DNA of 64,000 nt from Phragmites australis (lineage: Eukaryota > Streptophyta > Magnoliopsida > Poales > Poaceae): positions 12,035,501-12,099,500 of the forward strand of contig NC_084942.1 in assembly GCF_958298935.1 (NCBI RefSeq), in the 5' to 3' direction. Positions 1 through 12,400 of the stretch are shown here, piece after piece (positions within the stretch are counted from its first letter, which is position 1; each line of letters opens with the position of its first letter). A program made the position numbers and the translations under genes. The notes beneath the pieces are model-generated. The model made no database searches. It saw only the letters and a list, made by a program, of their open reading frames with translations, and was not told the DNA's origin.

Positions 1-1350
1 AATGGTGTCAAAACCAATATGACAAAAACGAGAGTGCCAAGAGCTGGTCTCGCAAATATTATTCATGGATGCAACATTCAAATTATAATTAGGCTCAATA
101 GTACTTAGGCGGAACAAGCCTCCGCTCTCATAGCCTTTACCAACAAAGTTCCTGAATTTAGACATGACAACTTTATTGGACTCGAACACTAACTTATAAC
201 CATCCCGACAAAGCAAAGAACCACTAATAAGGTTCCTATTTATTGTTGGAGCATGCTGCACGTTCTTCAAATGGACAATCTTCCCTGAAGTGAGCTTCAG
301 TTCGACCGTATCAACACCAAGAACAGAAGCAGCATATCTGTTTCCCATCAGGACGGAGGAAGACCGCGCTCCCTGGTAAGAGGAAAATAAGGAAATATCA
401 GAACAAATATGTATATTGGCACCAGTATCAACCCACCAATCTGTTGATTGTAATACTGAAAATACAACTGGTAGATTACCATACCAAGAAGATCCGGCCT
501 CATTGCCGTTGTTGCCAATAGTAACATTCACAGCCTTCTTGTTTGGCTGTCCATCTTCTCTAGTTTTGCGGTAGCGGCAGTTCTTTGCAAAGTGCCCATC
601 TTTGCCACACACAAAACATGCTTTGTCCTTCAATTTCTTCTCAGTGTTCTTCCTTTTGAAGTTAGTGGTTTTCTTTGGCTTTCCACCATCCTGCATCTTG
701 CCCTTGTTCTTGTTGTACAATTTTTTCTCTATGATGTTTGCATTAGCACCATTTTCCGCCGCCACGGATGTAATCGGCATGTCCTTTGCTCTTGCCTTTT
801 CCTCCACATCAAGGGCTATAATAAGATCCTCGGAGGAGATCTCTTCCCTCTTGTGTTTCAGGCTAGTGGCAAAATCCCTCCATGATGCAGGAAGTTTGGC
901 AATAATACTCGCTGCCACAAACTTATCAGGCAGGACACAACCCAAACTTGCGATGTCCCCAACTAGAAGCTATAACTCATGCGCCTGTGCAACTATCGAC
1001 TTCGTAGCATTCATGCTGTAGTCATAGAATTGCTCACAGGTATAAAGCAAGCGACCAGATTCGGAGACAGCAAATTTGTGCTCAAGTGCATCCCACAACT
1101 CTATGGGGTTTGTGTAATTCATATACACATCGTACAACTGATCTGATAACAAGGTCAAGATGCAACCGAGTGCAGTGTCTCTTGCACTCCCAAAGTTGGT
1201 ATTCTGATCAACCGTGAATGGCATCTGTGGATGGATTACCCACCACAGTCCCACCGACATGAGCCAAAACTTGACTCTAGTTTGCCATCTACGGAAGTTC
1301 ATGCCACCAGTAAACCTCTCAGGTTTCATTGCATCCGAAGCATCAGCCAT
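1..1350 (-). pseudogene. Copia gag-protease region, partial
   Basis: The gag begins with ATG at 1350 (MADASDAMK) and has the plant Copia gag fold, including the run WDALEHKFAVSESGRLLYT near 1060-1100. A CCHC knuckle of the form CFVCGKDGHFAKNC lies near 575-620, and the aspartic protease motif WWVDTGANIHIC lies near 425. Pre-integrase sequence continues to base 1. The product would be a retroelement capsid/nucleocapsid plus protease. The frame is not continuous: gag closes near 970 in one frame and later segments lie in others, so this copy is probably inactive. The rest of pol is beyond the window, so this cannot be confirmed. Confidence 0.75.
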
Positions 1351-1499
1351 TGCTGAATAAGAATTAGCGCGATAAGGTTTCTGGAATGTTGGTAATATAC
1401 GCAAAAATCTAATTCCAGATTCTATACAAAGGCATATTTCACAATCTATAATAGATGAACATATTTCTAACCCTAGCAGCAAGCAACAGTACCAAAAAT

Positions 1500-2254
1500 C
1501 CATCAGTTTCATCAAGAACTCACAGTCGGGTTGATGAAGGGATTAAGTTGATGATGTGTCGGTTCACTGCCGTGCAGATCGTAGATGAAGCAGTGCAGAG
1601 CGGTCGCGCAGGTGCGCTACCCAGAAACCTTATTGCTGTCCCTCGTGCGGGCTTCACGACGGCAGAGGCTCGGAGATACTGCTCACCCTCCAACCTTATG
1701 CACGGCAAGGAGAAGGGCCGGTGAGATCAGGCAGCACATCACACAAGACAGTGATCGGGTTGGGTGGAGACGAAAATGTGGAGCAGAGAGATGTGTCCTC
1801 AAAAGCCTGGACGTCTCCAGGATTTATAGGAAAATAACTGCCCTCTTGGAGCCGTTTTCTCTCATAAAATGCCCACTAATTGCTGCCTCCATAACTGACC
1901 AATTACCCTTAGAATTAAGGTATTGATCGCGATTAAAACGGCTGATTATGACATTGATCACAATTAAAAAGGGAGAGCAGCAAAAGGGCTTGCAATTTTG
2001 TGCTGCCACGCCACGCCATGGCCGCGCGTCACAAGTCACAAGTCACACGGATATTCACGCGAAAAATACGTGAATACGCGCGCGCGCGTGTGAATATAGC
2101 AAAGCATACTCTCTCTTTCTCATTTTCTCTATTTTAAAGAGGCCAGAGAACTCAAGTATTTAAGTTTGTCTACATCCCCTTGCCTGGTAATACGGGACTA
2201 AACCTTCTTGCTTTGCATTCTCATGAAGGGCTTTAAATGGGCCACATTCCAACA
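1500..2254 (-). repeat. Probable 5' LTR and leader of the leftmost Copia
   Basis: This non-coding stretch lies between the gag start (1350) and the element end at 2254. The outer end reads TGTTGGAATG on the minus strand. It contains CT-rich tracts near 2105-2130 and a GC-alternating run near 2075-2090. The second LTR is outside the window, so the inner LTR edge is a guess. Confidence 0.5.
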
Positions 2255-2255
2255 C

Positions 2256-2555
2256 CTAGAAGTTAGCTCGGAACACTTCGCAAAACTGCTCCAACGAGTA
2301 GATTGTCCCTGATGATAGATTGGTCAACCATGGCCTAGCTGCTCCTTCAAGGGCCGTGGGGAGGTAATTCGCCATTACCTTCTTGTCCGCACCAACCGTT
2401 TGGATGATCGTGGTATAGATATGGAGAAACTCAACTAGATTTATGCTTCCATTGTATTTCTTAATCTTCTCGAGGCGAAATCTTGCCGGCCAGCTTACGT
2501 TTTGTACAACTGGAGATAAGGATAGACATCTGCTGATGGCGCCTTGTTCCAGCAC
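2256..2555 (-). pseudogene. Gypsy gag core domain, truncated by insertion
   Basis: The translation has the plant Gypsy gag core: FRLEKIKKYNGSINLVEFLH, then VMANYLPTALEGAARPWL, ending EQFCEVFRANF. In intact relatives this core continues beyond ANF. Here it stops within a few bases of the Copia LTR boundary at 2254, so the break is caused by that insertion. The segment connecting to the N-terminal gag piece (2857-3255) is frame-broken. Confidence 0.7.
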
Positions 2556-2856
2556 CCCCGAGAGTCTTTCTTACGGCGATCAAAGATCGGTCGCGATTTG
2601 ATCTCCTTTGTTAAGTCGATTGCCGAGTTCACCCAATCCTTATCGGTTGGGGTAGCAAGATCCGTAGTCGAATGGCGTATGAGGACCTCTTGTAAAAAGA
2701 GGATCCTCTTAACAATTGCAGATTATTGATAATCGGGAGACTGTATGACCAGGGCCCCGATAAGAACAGGGGGTGGTGTGCCCGCCTGAGGCTGACCGTA
2801 AGCTGCTACCGGGGTCAGAGGACCCCGACCGTTCGCAAGGTCGTCGTCATGATGAC

Positions 2857-3255
2857 CTAGATAATCACCCCCGTCTTCGATACCGAAAACTTCTCGAGGG
2901 TAATCTCTGTTACAAGAGAGGTATAGAGATCCATCATGTATATTTCATCAGATGGATCGGAATTGGTATCTTGACAATCCATGTTGTCAGAAATTGTGGG
3001 GATTGATCCCGACTTATCGTGAATTGGATATTCATAGTTGTCTTGGCTACCGAGTAGTTCGAACTCAATCCCGTAATCTTTGGCGCATTGATTCATAAAT
3101 TGACTTACTTCGTCGCTTGAATCGTCGCCATAATGTTCGTCGTCAAAATCCACCCGATCAATCACTGGTTCGTCGGGAAGATGAGTAAAGTTATCGTAGG
3201 ACCCCTCATCTAAAAAGCTAGTTTTCGGCAAAGTTTTGGGCGATGTTGATGGCAT
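2857..3255 (-). pseudogene. Gypsy gag N-terminal region, degenerate
   Basis: This is an acidic 132-codon open frame starting MPSTSPKTLPK at 3255. Acidic, Asp/Glu-rich N-terminal segments of this kind precede the gag core in grass Gypsy elements. Position and strand agree with the gag core at 2256-2555. It lies between the leader/PBS remnant (about 3295) and that core. Assignment rests on position and composition more than on a diagnostic motif. Confidence 0.5.
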
Positions 3256-3310
3256 GATGTGTGTAGACTCTTCAACACCTTTTTTTCATGATCCCCACAG
3301 ATGACGCAGC

Positions 3311-3790
3311 TGTTGACTGTTTGTGAACCGCCGATCTAACGAACTTGTTGAAGAAATAGAGAATGCTTGAAGTAGATGAATCACAAAGGAACATACAAGG
3401 GTTTTTAGACAAATTCAAACATCCCTGAGAATAATAGCCCTACGTTATGTTTATCTTGTATTGATTTGAGCTTGTTTACAAAGATGAGTGGCTAGCCTGG
3501 ATGGATATAAACTTAGTCGGCGACATACTTTTTGGCTTCTGTTCGCTTGTCTTGCTTGTAGCGCTCTCTAATGATCTGTTTTTTCTTCCTTTTCGTTGGG
3601 CCCCTTGGCTCCGTATATTTATAGGGGTGTCGTTCATCCTCTAGACTTCTTATTCCAATTTTTGGAGATAAATCTTTTTGGTTATGGGACATCTTGTGTA
3701 TTTACGGATGGTTTTCTTTCTTCCAGAGATTCTCTTCACAGAGATGGTATGCCCCGAGAATTACGAGAAACCCTGAGGTAGCCGGATGCG
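3311..3790 (-). repeat. Gypsy 5' LTR fragment
   Basis: On the minus strand the LTR ends CAGTCAACA at 3311, directly before the PBS-like leader. It contains a TATA-like AT stretch near 3616 (minus-strand CCTATAAATAT). The outer end is placed near 3790 only because the character of the sequence changes there. Confidence 0.4.
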
Positions 3791-4080
3791 GTAACTATCT
3801 ATTATTCATTATTAGGAGTGTATGAATAAAGGCTAGAACTCCATTTGTTGCTGTGCTAAGGCCTCTTCTTGTGACATTAATTAGCTATTCAATTCGATAA
3901 AAACTAATGTGACAAGCAATTTAAAAGATGAGAGAAAACGAGAATATTCTTTAAATTAGCATTTAAACAATTCTAGATAGAAGACACCTCTCAGTGAGAT
4001 AATTAATTACTTGAAGAAGACCTTAAGAAATAAGGTATAGACGCAACGTTAGTTTCTTAACCTCTACTTTTAGACATCAC
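3791..4080. promoter_or_regulatory. AT-rich spacer upstream of the SUMO protease gene
   Basis: This is an AT-rich non-coding interval between the Gypsy LTR remnant and the abrupt switch to GC/CT-rich leader sequence near 4090. It is the only non-transposon sequence available as proximal promoter. No convincing TATA box or other defined element was recognised. Confidence 0.3.
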
Positions 4081-4374
4081 TAAAAAAAAGCATTCGGAGT
4101 GACGGGTCAGCGGTCGCGATGACTGTTCCGGCCAACCAACTAGAGGCGAGCCCGTCCCGCGAGCCGTCCCTTGGTCTTCCGGTTCTTCCCTTCTGTCTCG
4201 TGCTGCGGGACTTCCGAAGTGTCCAATTCTCCGCAGTCTCCAATTCCCCACAGTTGCTTGCCCGCTCCCGAATCCCGGAGGCCGTCGGTCGTCCCCTCGG
4301 CCTCCTCCCCCTCCGCCGCCAGCCGACGAGCCGCGCGCAACCGGAAATTCGCGCCTTCCTCTTCGTGGCGTGGT
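4081..4374 (+). other. Candidate 5' leader exon of the SUMO protease gene
   Basis: This C/T- and GC-rich segment has the look of a grass 5' UTR and is followed by a good donor (CGTG then GTAAGCCC at 4375). Short open frames in it, on both strands, have no recognisable protein features. Other candidate leader boundaries exist: a donor-like CCTCAG/GTGCGA at 4699, and an ATG in good context at 4852. That ATG's open frame does not join in phase to the 6.15-kb exon with the donor at 4920. A transcript would be needed to choose. Confidence 0.35.
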
Positions 4375-6150
4375 AAGCCCTAATCCCCTCCCCTCTCCTT
4401 GCTCCTCTCCGACCAAGCTCTGGCAGGCCCTCCGGTGCTGCTGCCGTCTTCTCCGCTAGACAACGCACTTGCCCCGGTGCCTTCTCGCCGCGCCGTGTAG
4501 TCCTCTGGCCCCGTGCCGTCTCGTCGAATCCGTCGTGACTGTCCTCTTCTCTAGCGACGCTTTGGTACGAGGGTATGCAATGCTCGATGCCGGACTCTTC
4601 CCCGCCGGCGTCCGCGCCCATTCGTTGCCGGACTCTTCCCCGCCGTCGCTGAGAAAAAAAGGTTTAAGGGCCGTCTCCCACCCTAGATCGGGCCTCAGGT
4701 GCGACTCCTTCGTTCGCCAAATCCTCCGTTGCTCCCTGGCCTCTCTCCCCCACTGCCTCCTATTCTGCCTCCCCGTCCTCCTCCGCTTCCCTTGCTCTTG
4801 GCTGCAGCTGCCGCAAACCTAGATCACTGCTGCAAACCTTCCTAGCAGCCGATGGCCTCTCCTGAAATTCTCCATCAAGGCCTCAATTCTGGGCCCTCCA
4901 CCCTCTCTGCCTCAGATCAGTACCGCTTTAAAGAAAATTTTTACATGTCTGTTTTATTAGGCTTGCTACATTGCTCCTGCTCTTGAACAAGTTGGAAATT
5001 TGATTCCAGATGACATCCAAACAGAAAAAAAAACTGACACCAAAGTACTGTAGGTCTGGATTCAAATAAAAATTGAAACGGAATCCATTTTTTTAGTGCT
5101 GCTATAGTACAGACTGTTTGTACAACTCCTTTTACAACCAGGAGATTGAAGGGCTAAAATCAATTTTGCGGTGACTCACTTAATGGAACATAATATATGG
5201 GACCATATGTTAAAATCCTGTTATTTGTCTAGCAATGGTGATGTGTAAAACAAATGGGTCATAATATATAGGGCTAAAAGCAAGTACAATAATGCCAAGT
5301 TAGTGGGCTTACACCAGAATTTTGCCTGTGTGGAGGAGACAGGCGTGAGACAAGGAGGTTGGCAACTACTTAGTCACCTGGCTGTACGAACTTTCCAATG
5401 TGGCAATCCTTGAGCTGCGCCCCACCCACATGAACCTTTCCAACAACTCCCATCACCAAATCCGGGTGGTGCAGTACCCTTAAGCTCAACTGCGTAGTAC
5501 CCTTGAGCTCAATGGCGTGGCCTCCATGGGTCCGACATACAACGTGGCAACCATGCATATCGGGCATGGGCCGCGCAGTTGGAACTTGACACCACGGCCT
5601 TAAAGCGGCAGGACAACCTCCTCGAGCTGCGTGACAATGTATGGAATGAGCTCGCGCTTCAGCAAGTTCTCGTTGGGGGTAAAGAGCCTAGGCGGCCACA
5701 AGCGTCGATTGGATCGACAAATCGGTGTGAAGTATAGAGTGACAATAGGAGGTGTAGCTTGTCCATTAAGAAAGTGGGCTCCACATTGCTATTGGAGGGT
5801 GTGTTTGAAGCCAAATTGTTATAGGCGTTGTTTGTTGTGACCAGAGATGGCTTCACATGACATGAGGTGACATTGACGAAATTGGAGACAACAACGGGCT
5901 GTATTATTGATCATGCTCTAAGTAACATATACCAAGGAACTTGGGGTTTCCTAAAACTTAGACCACAAAACCTGGGGTTATGTGAAATTTACTCTTTCTT
6001 TAAATTCTTTGGAGGCAAACAAGGCCTTGGGTATCTCTATTTCCATTGCATTTGTTTTGGCAATAAATTGGGGTTGACATAAACCTGGTTCATGATTGTC
6101 ATCTGTCAGCTAATATCTTATTTTATTTCGTACTATTTTTGTTGTTGTAG
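4375..6150 (+). other. Leader/first-intron region; no recognisable gene
   Basis: GC/CT-rich sequence continues to about 4920, then AT-rich intron-like sequence. A moderately GC-rich island at 5330-5840 is open in several frames but shows no family motif; it may be an inserted repeat. The acceptor at its end is TTGTTGTTGTAG at 6139-6150. Confidence 0.4.
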
Positions 6151-6431
6151 CCCAGCTGGTGCAGATGAATCAGACTGAGGTCTCTGGTTTGTTGTGCGTT
6201 GGCATGCATGAAATGGACGGGGGTGAAGAATCATATGCAGCTGAATGCTCTAAAATGAATCAAGATAAATCCCATGAAACAACAAAATTTGATGTAGTAA
6301 TGGCAACTTCGGCAATGTATACTGATCATGGCAATACCAATGCTACGTTAGATGAATATCACATGTCAAGAATTCAGCATTTGGAGGAAATCAGATTTGG
6401 CAGTACACAACACTTTGAGCTTCAGCCAGTT
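6151..6431 (+). CDS. ULP2: ULP2 coding exon 1 as modelled (first ATG 6165)
   Basis: The acceptor is TTGTTGTAG at 6150. The open frame reads MNQTEVSGLLCVGMHEMDGG onward and is acidic. The donor is GTATAT at 6432; an alternative GT at 6429 is also in phase, so the end could be 6428. The frame is open upstream to 6151, so an earlier coding exon may precede it. Confidence 0.6.
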
Positions 6432-9400
6432 GTATATATCTCTTCATACAGTTGATTCCTGTTCTGTTTAGTGCATTTCTTTTTGTTAACTGTTTATTTT
6501 TTGGCTTCTATAAGAGAATGGTTGCTGATTCTGAGGAAGAAAGCTCGTCATCTAGCTCTGGCACTTCATCTACTACTAATTATGATATGCCTGGTAAGAT
6601 GCTCAACTTTTTGTAATAGCTTCTGTTTGCACTGTGGGGCAATCCTGGGCAATCCTGTAATCATTGTTATGCAATTTTAGGTTACATGGAGCAAAATGTG
6701 CAGCATATCTATACTTCTTTGGATGCAATGGTATGTGTCCTTGTATTACATTGTAATTTGATTGTTGACACCTGAAATGTCAGTTTTTTTAAAGCAACTT
6801 CCAGCAGTGGGGCTAGAAATTGAAATGGTTTATCAGGAAATTTGGAATGCCATAGCAGTAGAATTTTTGTAAGTTCAGTTACGGATCTTGGCCTACTAAC
6901 ACAATTCTAGTGCCTTCTGCCGTAAGCTAGTTAATTTTTCTTGAGAAGACTAGTTGTTACTTGTAAATTGAGCTATGTGCTGTTGGAATCAACCTAGATG
7001 AACACACACGGACATGGTAGAGAACACACATGGGAATTTTTTTATGCTGCAACTATCACAGCATTTTCTGCTCTATTTCACTTATAAAAAAGCAAGTAAA
7101 CAAGTCTTAAACCTGGCCTTAATGTGGCATTAATGGCCCTAATGGTCTTAATGAACTTAATGACCCTAATGGCCTTAACAAGGAATAAAAAACACCAATA
7201 ATGGTGGCTGTAACATCAAGATTTATTCTGACATTATTCTCCTAAATCTTGCTGCACTGTATTGAGCTTGATGAATACTGATCTTAGAACGAAGTTCATG
7301 GAACCTGACGTGGCCGAGCGGCTTGGTGAAGATATTCGTGAGTTGCTCCCCTGTGCGGATGAACTCGATGTCGATCAGGTCTTGACGCGCACACTCTTGA
7401 ACATAATGATAACACGTGTCGATGCGCTTGCTCCGGTCGTGATGCATTGGATCTTTTACCAAAGAGATTGTGGACTTGTTGTCCATCTTCAGGACCGGCG
7501 CGCTGGGCTCTGAGCTGAGCATGTCACTCAGAAGCAGCATCAGCCATTCGGCCTCGCAGGTCGACATGGCCACCACCTTCTGCTTGGACGACTGTCAAGT
7601 GATGGGGTTGCCGTTGAGGAAGACCATTCCGGAGATGCTCTTCCTATCATCGATGTCATCGGCCATGTCACTGTCGTTGTAGCCTAGCAAACACGGCAAC
7701 ACACTCTTCTTCTCGGCCGCGTAGAGGACACCCTATGTTCTTGTCCCTGCAACATAGAACAACGAGGTGCTCTTTGCATGGCGCCTCCATTAAGCGGCTG
7801 ACGTAGCCTACTGAGTTGGCTAGGTCCAGCCGGGTGTGAACGTGATACCGGAGGCCCCCGACCAGACTCCGGTAGAGAATAGCATTGATTGACAGGGATA
7901 AGCTTGACTTGTTGAGCTTGAGGTGTATCTCCATTGGAGTTTGAAAGGAGTTGCAATCCACTAGTGCAACCTTCTCTAGAATCTTCAACATGTAGGTAGA
8001 TTGCCCAAACTTGATGGTGTCCAGGCTTTGGTGCACCTCGATGCCGAGGTAGTACCTGAGCGCTTCCAAATCACTCATCCGGAATACGTTCTTCATCTCC
8101 CCGTTGAACTCGTGGATGCCGCTGATGTCGTCGCTTGTGATGATTAAGTCATCAATAAGACGCCCATGATCAGTCGACTTCTACCTTCACCACGCGTGTA
8201 CACTCTTTGTTCGGAACTGTTGCGATGAAACCCCAGTGTGAGCAGAGTGGCGTCTAGCTTCACATTCTAGGCGCGCGGTGCTTGGCGGAGACCGTAGAGC
8301 ACCTTGTGGAGACACAACACCTTGTTCTTGTGCTTGCTGTCGATGAAGCCGAGCTACTGCGCGCCGTACACCTCCTCCTGGAGATCACCATTCAAGAATG
8401 CCGACTTGACATCCATATGGTGAGCCTCCCAGGATTAGTGCGCAGCAATGGCAAGTAGGAACCGCACCGTCTCTAGTCGGGTAACAGGGGCGGAAACCTC
8501 ATCGAAGTCCACCCCCTGTCGTTGGATATAGCCCTTGGCGACGATGCGTGCCTTGTGCTTCATGATGTCTCCATGCTCTTCGTGCTTCACTTTGTGCACC
8601 CACTTCATGCTGATCGCGCTGTAACCTGTAGGGAGATCGACAAGGTTCCAAGTCTTGTTAGTAATGGAGTCCATCTCCTGCATTGCCTTCCACCAGTTGC
8701 AGCTCTGCTCTGCTTCAGCGAAGGTGCTTGGTTCCTCGGCGCTCACCATGTGAAGCTCGTTGAGCTCCAGTTGGCACGGTGCGTACCCTCGTGGCGTGGC
8801 CGGACCAAGGATGTTGTCGATGATGCGGTACCACTGGGGATTGTATTCTTTAGCAGTCGCGTCAAGACCAGAGTCGTGCATGGGTGGCGTGACGTGCTTG
8901 ATCGCCACCGTAGTTCGATCCGCTGCAGTTGCAGGTGTCGACGGCGGAGGTGTTCAATCATGGTTTAGGGAGCTAATACGCGTGTCGTGCACTGACTCCT
9001 TGGTGACCATGTACTCCATCGTGAAGGGGTCATTGTTGTTCACCTCATGCTCCTTTGAGTTCCATTTCCACTTCGCTAATTTGTCGAACATGACGTCGTG
9101 CGTCACGTGTACGCGCTTGCTGATGAGGTCGCACACCCGATATGCCTGGACCCACTCTCGTAGTCGATGAAGATCATCGGAGTGATGCGGTTGTCGAGCT
9201 TCTTTAGGTGAGGCTTCAAATCCTTGACATGCGTGACGCAGTCGAAGGTGCAGAGGAAGTGCACTGCCGGCCGCTTGCCATGCCATGCCTCGTATGGCAC
9301 CTTCCCGTCAACGCTCTGAGTTGGCGAACGGTTGAGGATGAAGACAACGGCGGAGATGGCCTCACCCCAGAACGTTCCGGGGAGGCCCTTTGCCTTCAAC

Positions 9401-12400
9401 ATGCTTCAGGCCATGGCAACCACTATTTGATTGCAACGCTCAATGACTCCATTTTATTGCGGAGAATAGGGAGCCGTGAGCTTCCATGGCACGTCGCGCT
9501 CGACGTAGTATTCGCCGAATTCCACCGAAGTGAACTCGTCGTGGCGGTCTGTGCAGAGGACCTTCAACCTGTGCTCTGTCTCCACCTCCACCGTCACTTG
9601 GAATCGCTTGATCGCCCTCGATGCTTGGTCTTTGCTCGCGAGAAGACTCAGTCACATATAACGCTCATGTTGTCCACGAGCAGGAGGAAATAATGGTTCT
9701 TGCTCGGCATCGTGGGTCTGATGGGCCCTCACAGGTTGCCATGCGTAAGGTCAAGGACATGCTCTGCGCTGTACTTTGCCAGCTTGGGGAAGAATGCTCA
9801 ACTCTGCTTCCCGGCGAGGCAATCGTCGCAGACTTGATCAATGTGATTCGCGGCAGCCCTCGCACCATGGCATGCTTGGAGAGCTTGTGTATGGATTGCA
9901 AGCTGAGGTGCCCATACCTCGCGTGCCAGCGCCATGCCTTCTTTTTGAGCCCCTTGCTGACAGCACCCCAGTCGCGCGATGTCGAGGATGAGCACCTCAC
10001 CCTTGCCAGCAGCCATCGACCCGGGTCCCAGATCCGCAGGATGTTGCCGTCGACCAGCACTTGGCAATCGTTCTTGTCAAGCTGACCGATGCTTATGATG
10101 TTGGTGGTTAACCGAGGACTGAAGTACACCCCGTGAGCGTGCGGTGCTTGCTGGTCTTGAAGGTGAACAGGATCGTGCTGCGCCCCTCGATGTCGACGAG
10201 GGAGCCATCGTCGAACTTGACGGTGCCTGGATTCCGGAGTCAATCACGGAAGGCGGCGCACGACCTAGTCATGTGGTTCGTGGCGCCGATGTCAAGGTAC
10301 CACAATCAATCGTCGCGGTCCTCCTCTTGATCTAGCTCTGCAAATACCTTTACATCGACTAGTCAGAGAGGGCTGCATTGTGGTGGAGGGGGTGCTGGCA
10401 CGGCGGGTTACAGCGGAGTGGATGGCAGGCGGTGCGACACAAGCCCTGGCCATCAAAAGCGTGGGTTCATCGTCGTCGCCCTGCGTCATGTGGGCATCGG
10501 CCTGCTTCGGCTTGCTGTGGTAATCCTTAGCCCAATGGCAGAATTTGCCGCAGTTTCGACATTGGTCCCAGCCACCTCTTGGGCCAGACGTGTTGCCGTT
10601 GCCGTCACGCAGCCCGTTGCCGTGACCACGCCCACAGTTCTTGCCATGATGACGATGGGAGGCACTGCTATTGGACCCTCCCTCACTATCGCGCTTCTTC
10701 ATGCGAGCTAGCCACTCCACAGTGAGGAGTAGCTTATGCCTGCCATTGCCACCTGAAGCGCTAAGCTTGTACCTCTGCTCCACAGCGTGCAAGCGACTGA
10801 TCACGTCCTCGATCGAGAGCGTGTTTAGATCAAGGGGGGTCTCGATGGAGATGGCGACCTGCTGGAGATGTTCCGGGATGACTTGCAGAAATCTTTGCAC
10901 CACCTTAACATCAGTGACTTCATCCCTCGGTACTTGGAGGTTGTTGGCAAGGCCCGTGATCCTCATGGAGAAGTTGTCGATGGACTCACCATCTTTGAAC
11001 TCGATCTCGCTGCTTCTGTGCGTTCGCTTCTCTAACACGCTCATCGTCTTGATCGCTTCCTAAGCGTCCTTGGCGGTGTCCTTGACGGCGAGAGTTGACA
11101 ACATCTCTAGCAGCACGGTGCAGAGAATGATAGACAACGCTAGCCTGTCGTTGTGGTAGTTGTTAGATATATATGTTGCTATTCCTAACAGTAGTTGCCG
11201 CCAGGCTCGATCGCCTCCCAAAGACCCTATGCTTGCAGGTTGACACACATCACAAGCGCCCAATTAGTGTAGTTCGTTCAGGTGAGCATGGGGTACACCA
11301 CCGAGCCCGATGCCTCCTTGACTATGCGTTTCGTGACCACTTTGCGGCTACCGTCGTCACGGTGCCGCGGTCGGTGCAGAGGAGGTGTCGGTGAGCAATG
11401 GCGCCCTTAGTGCGGAGGAGTCCTTGGCTGCGCCATCCTAGGAGCCCACGATGACATAGCAACGCTTGGATTGACAACACATGTTTTGATGCCAAATGTT
11501 GGAATCAACCTAGATAGACACGCGGACACAGTAGAGAACACACTTGGGATTTTTGTATGCTGCAACTATCACAGCATCTTCTGCCCTATTTCACTTATAA
11601 AACAGCAGGTAAACAAGTCTTAAACTTGGCCTTAATGGCCCTAATGGCCTTAACAAGGAATAAAACACCAATAATGGTGGCTGTTACAGCAAGATTTATA
11701 CTGACATTGATGCTGCTGTCTCTGTAATTGTTATGCACTGAGTTATGTAACATGCAAATTCTTTTAGAAAATATGTTTAAGGTTGGCCTAAGAGCCTGTT
11801 TGTTTTAGTTTGGGATTTTGAAAAACTGATTTTAAAATCTAAAGCTAAAACAAAGAAGTAGATGGTACAATCTACTTTTCAAAATCTAGCCCTCTTTTTT
11901 ACCACAATCTAAAAGCTGCCTCCCACCAGCTTTTTACAGATTGTGACTAAAAGAAAAAGAGAAGTGCCCACACAAGCCTACGGTAATTACCCACCAATGC
12001 CATTACTATTCCCGAACTGTCATTTTTTTTCCTCCCTGTTCTTCTATTCTATTCGTCTCCAACCAACCGCCGCCCCCTCCCAGGCGTCTTTGCGCTCCCG
12101 CCCCCCTCCCAAGCTAGCGGCCGAAGCACCTAGCCTAGGATGATAGCACGTCGCATGCCCAGTCTGCTGGTGCCCCTGCGGCGCCTTCTTCCTCTCGAGA
12201 GTCGGTGGTGTCGGTCCTATGGCCCATAGGGGTCCTGAGTAAGTTCAGCGGCCGTAGTTGGCGCTCAAGACCTGGCGGTGTATCCGCCGGCCACTGCTCA
12301 TCCCCCACAACACGCCGCTCCTATGTTGTTTCCGATCAAATGGAGCAAGCCACCAATGGCTCACTGCCAGCACCTCAGCCGCTTCCTCTCATCTATCGCT

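Larger units (their letters stand above)
1..2254 (-). mobile_element. Ty1/Copia LTR retrotransposon, 5' part (runs off the left edge)
   Basis: Translated on the minus strand, the segment reads gag, CCHC knuckle, protease and the start of the pre-integrase region in Copia order; integrase and RT lie outside the window. The 5' LTR begins at 2254 with TGTTGGAATG read on the minus strand. Immediately outside it the minus strand reads CTAGG, a candidate target duplication whose partner is off-window. The element sits exactly where a Gypsy gag reading frame is cut (see 2256-2555), so it inserted into an older Gypsy element. The internal LTR boundary is not clear because no clean primer-binding site was found. 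Confidence 0.85.
2255..3790 (-). mobile_element. Ty3/Gypsy fragment (LTR end, leader, gag) interrupted by a Copia
   Basis: On the minus strand the order is LTR, leader, gag N-terminus, gag core. A degenerate PBS-like stretch, CTGCGTCATCTGTGGGG, directly abuts the LTR end near 3295-3311 and resembles the usual grass Gypsy leader. The gag core stops at 2255, where the Copia element begins, so the remainder of this element is displaced off-window. The right end of the LTR is uncertain. The fragment ends only a few hundred bases upstream of the leader of the SUMO protease gene. Confidence 0.65.
6981..11706 (-). mobile_element. Decayed Ty1/Copia retrotransposon in the 6.9-kb ULP2 intron
   Basis: Two direct LTRs (6981-7233 and 11497-11706) flank a complete but broken Copia gene order on the minus strand: gag and CCHC, pre-integrase, integrase, RT, RNase H. 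The minus-strand leader just inside the right LTR reads TTTGGCATCAAAACATG, a PBS resembling the initiator-Met type. A polypurine tract, TTTAGGAGAA, sits inside the left LTR. The left LTR is about 43 bp longer owing to an internal duplication of a TTAATG-type motif. No matching target duplication was found. The element lies antisense to the host gene. Confidence 0.9.

Noticed and set aside
4119..4822. Several open frames on both strands in the GC-rich leader
   Set aside because: They are low-complexity translations rich in Arg/Pro/Ser with no conserved motif, overlap on both strands, and sit where a 5' UTR is expected.
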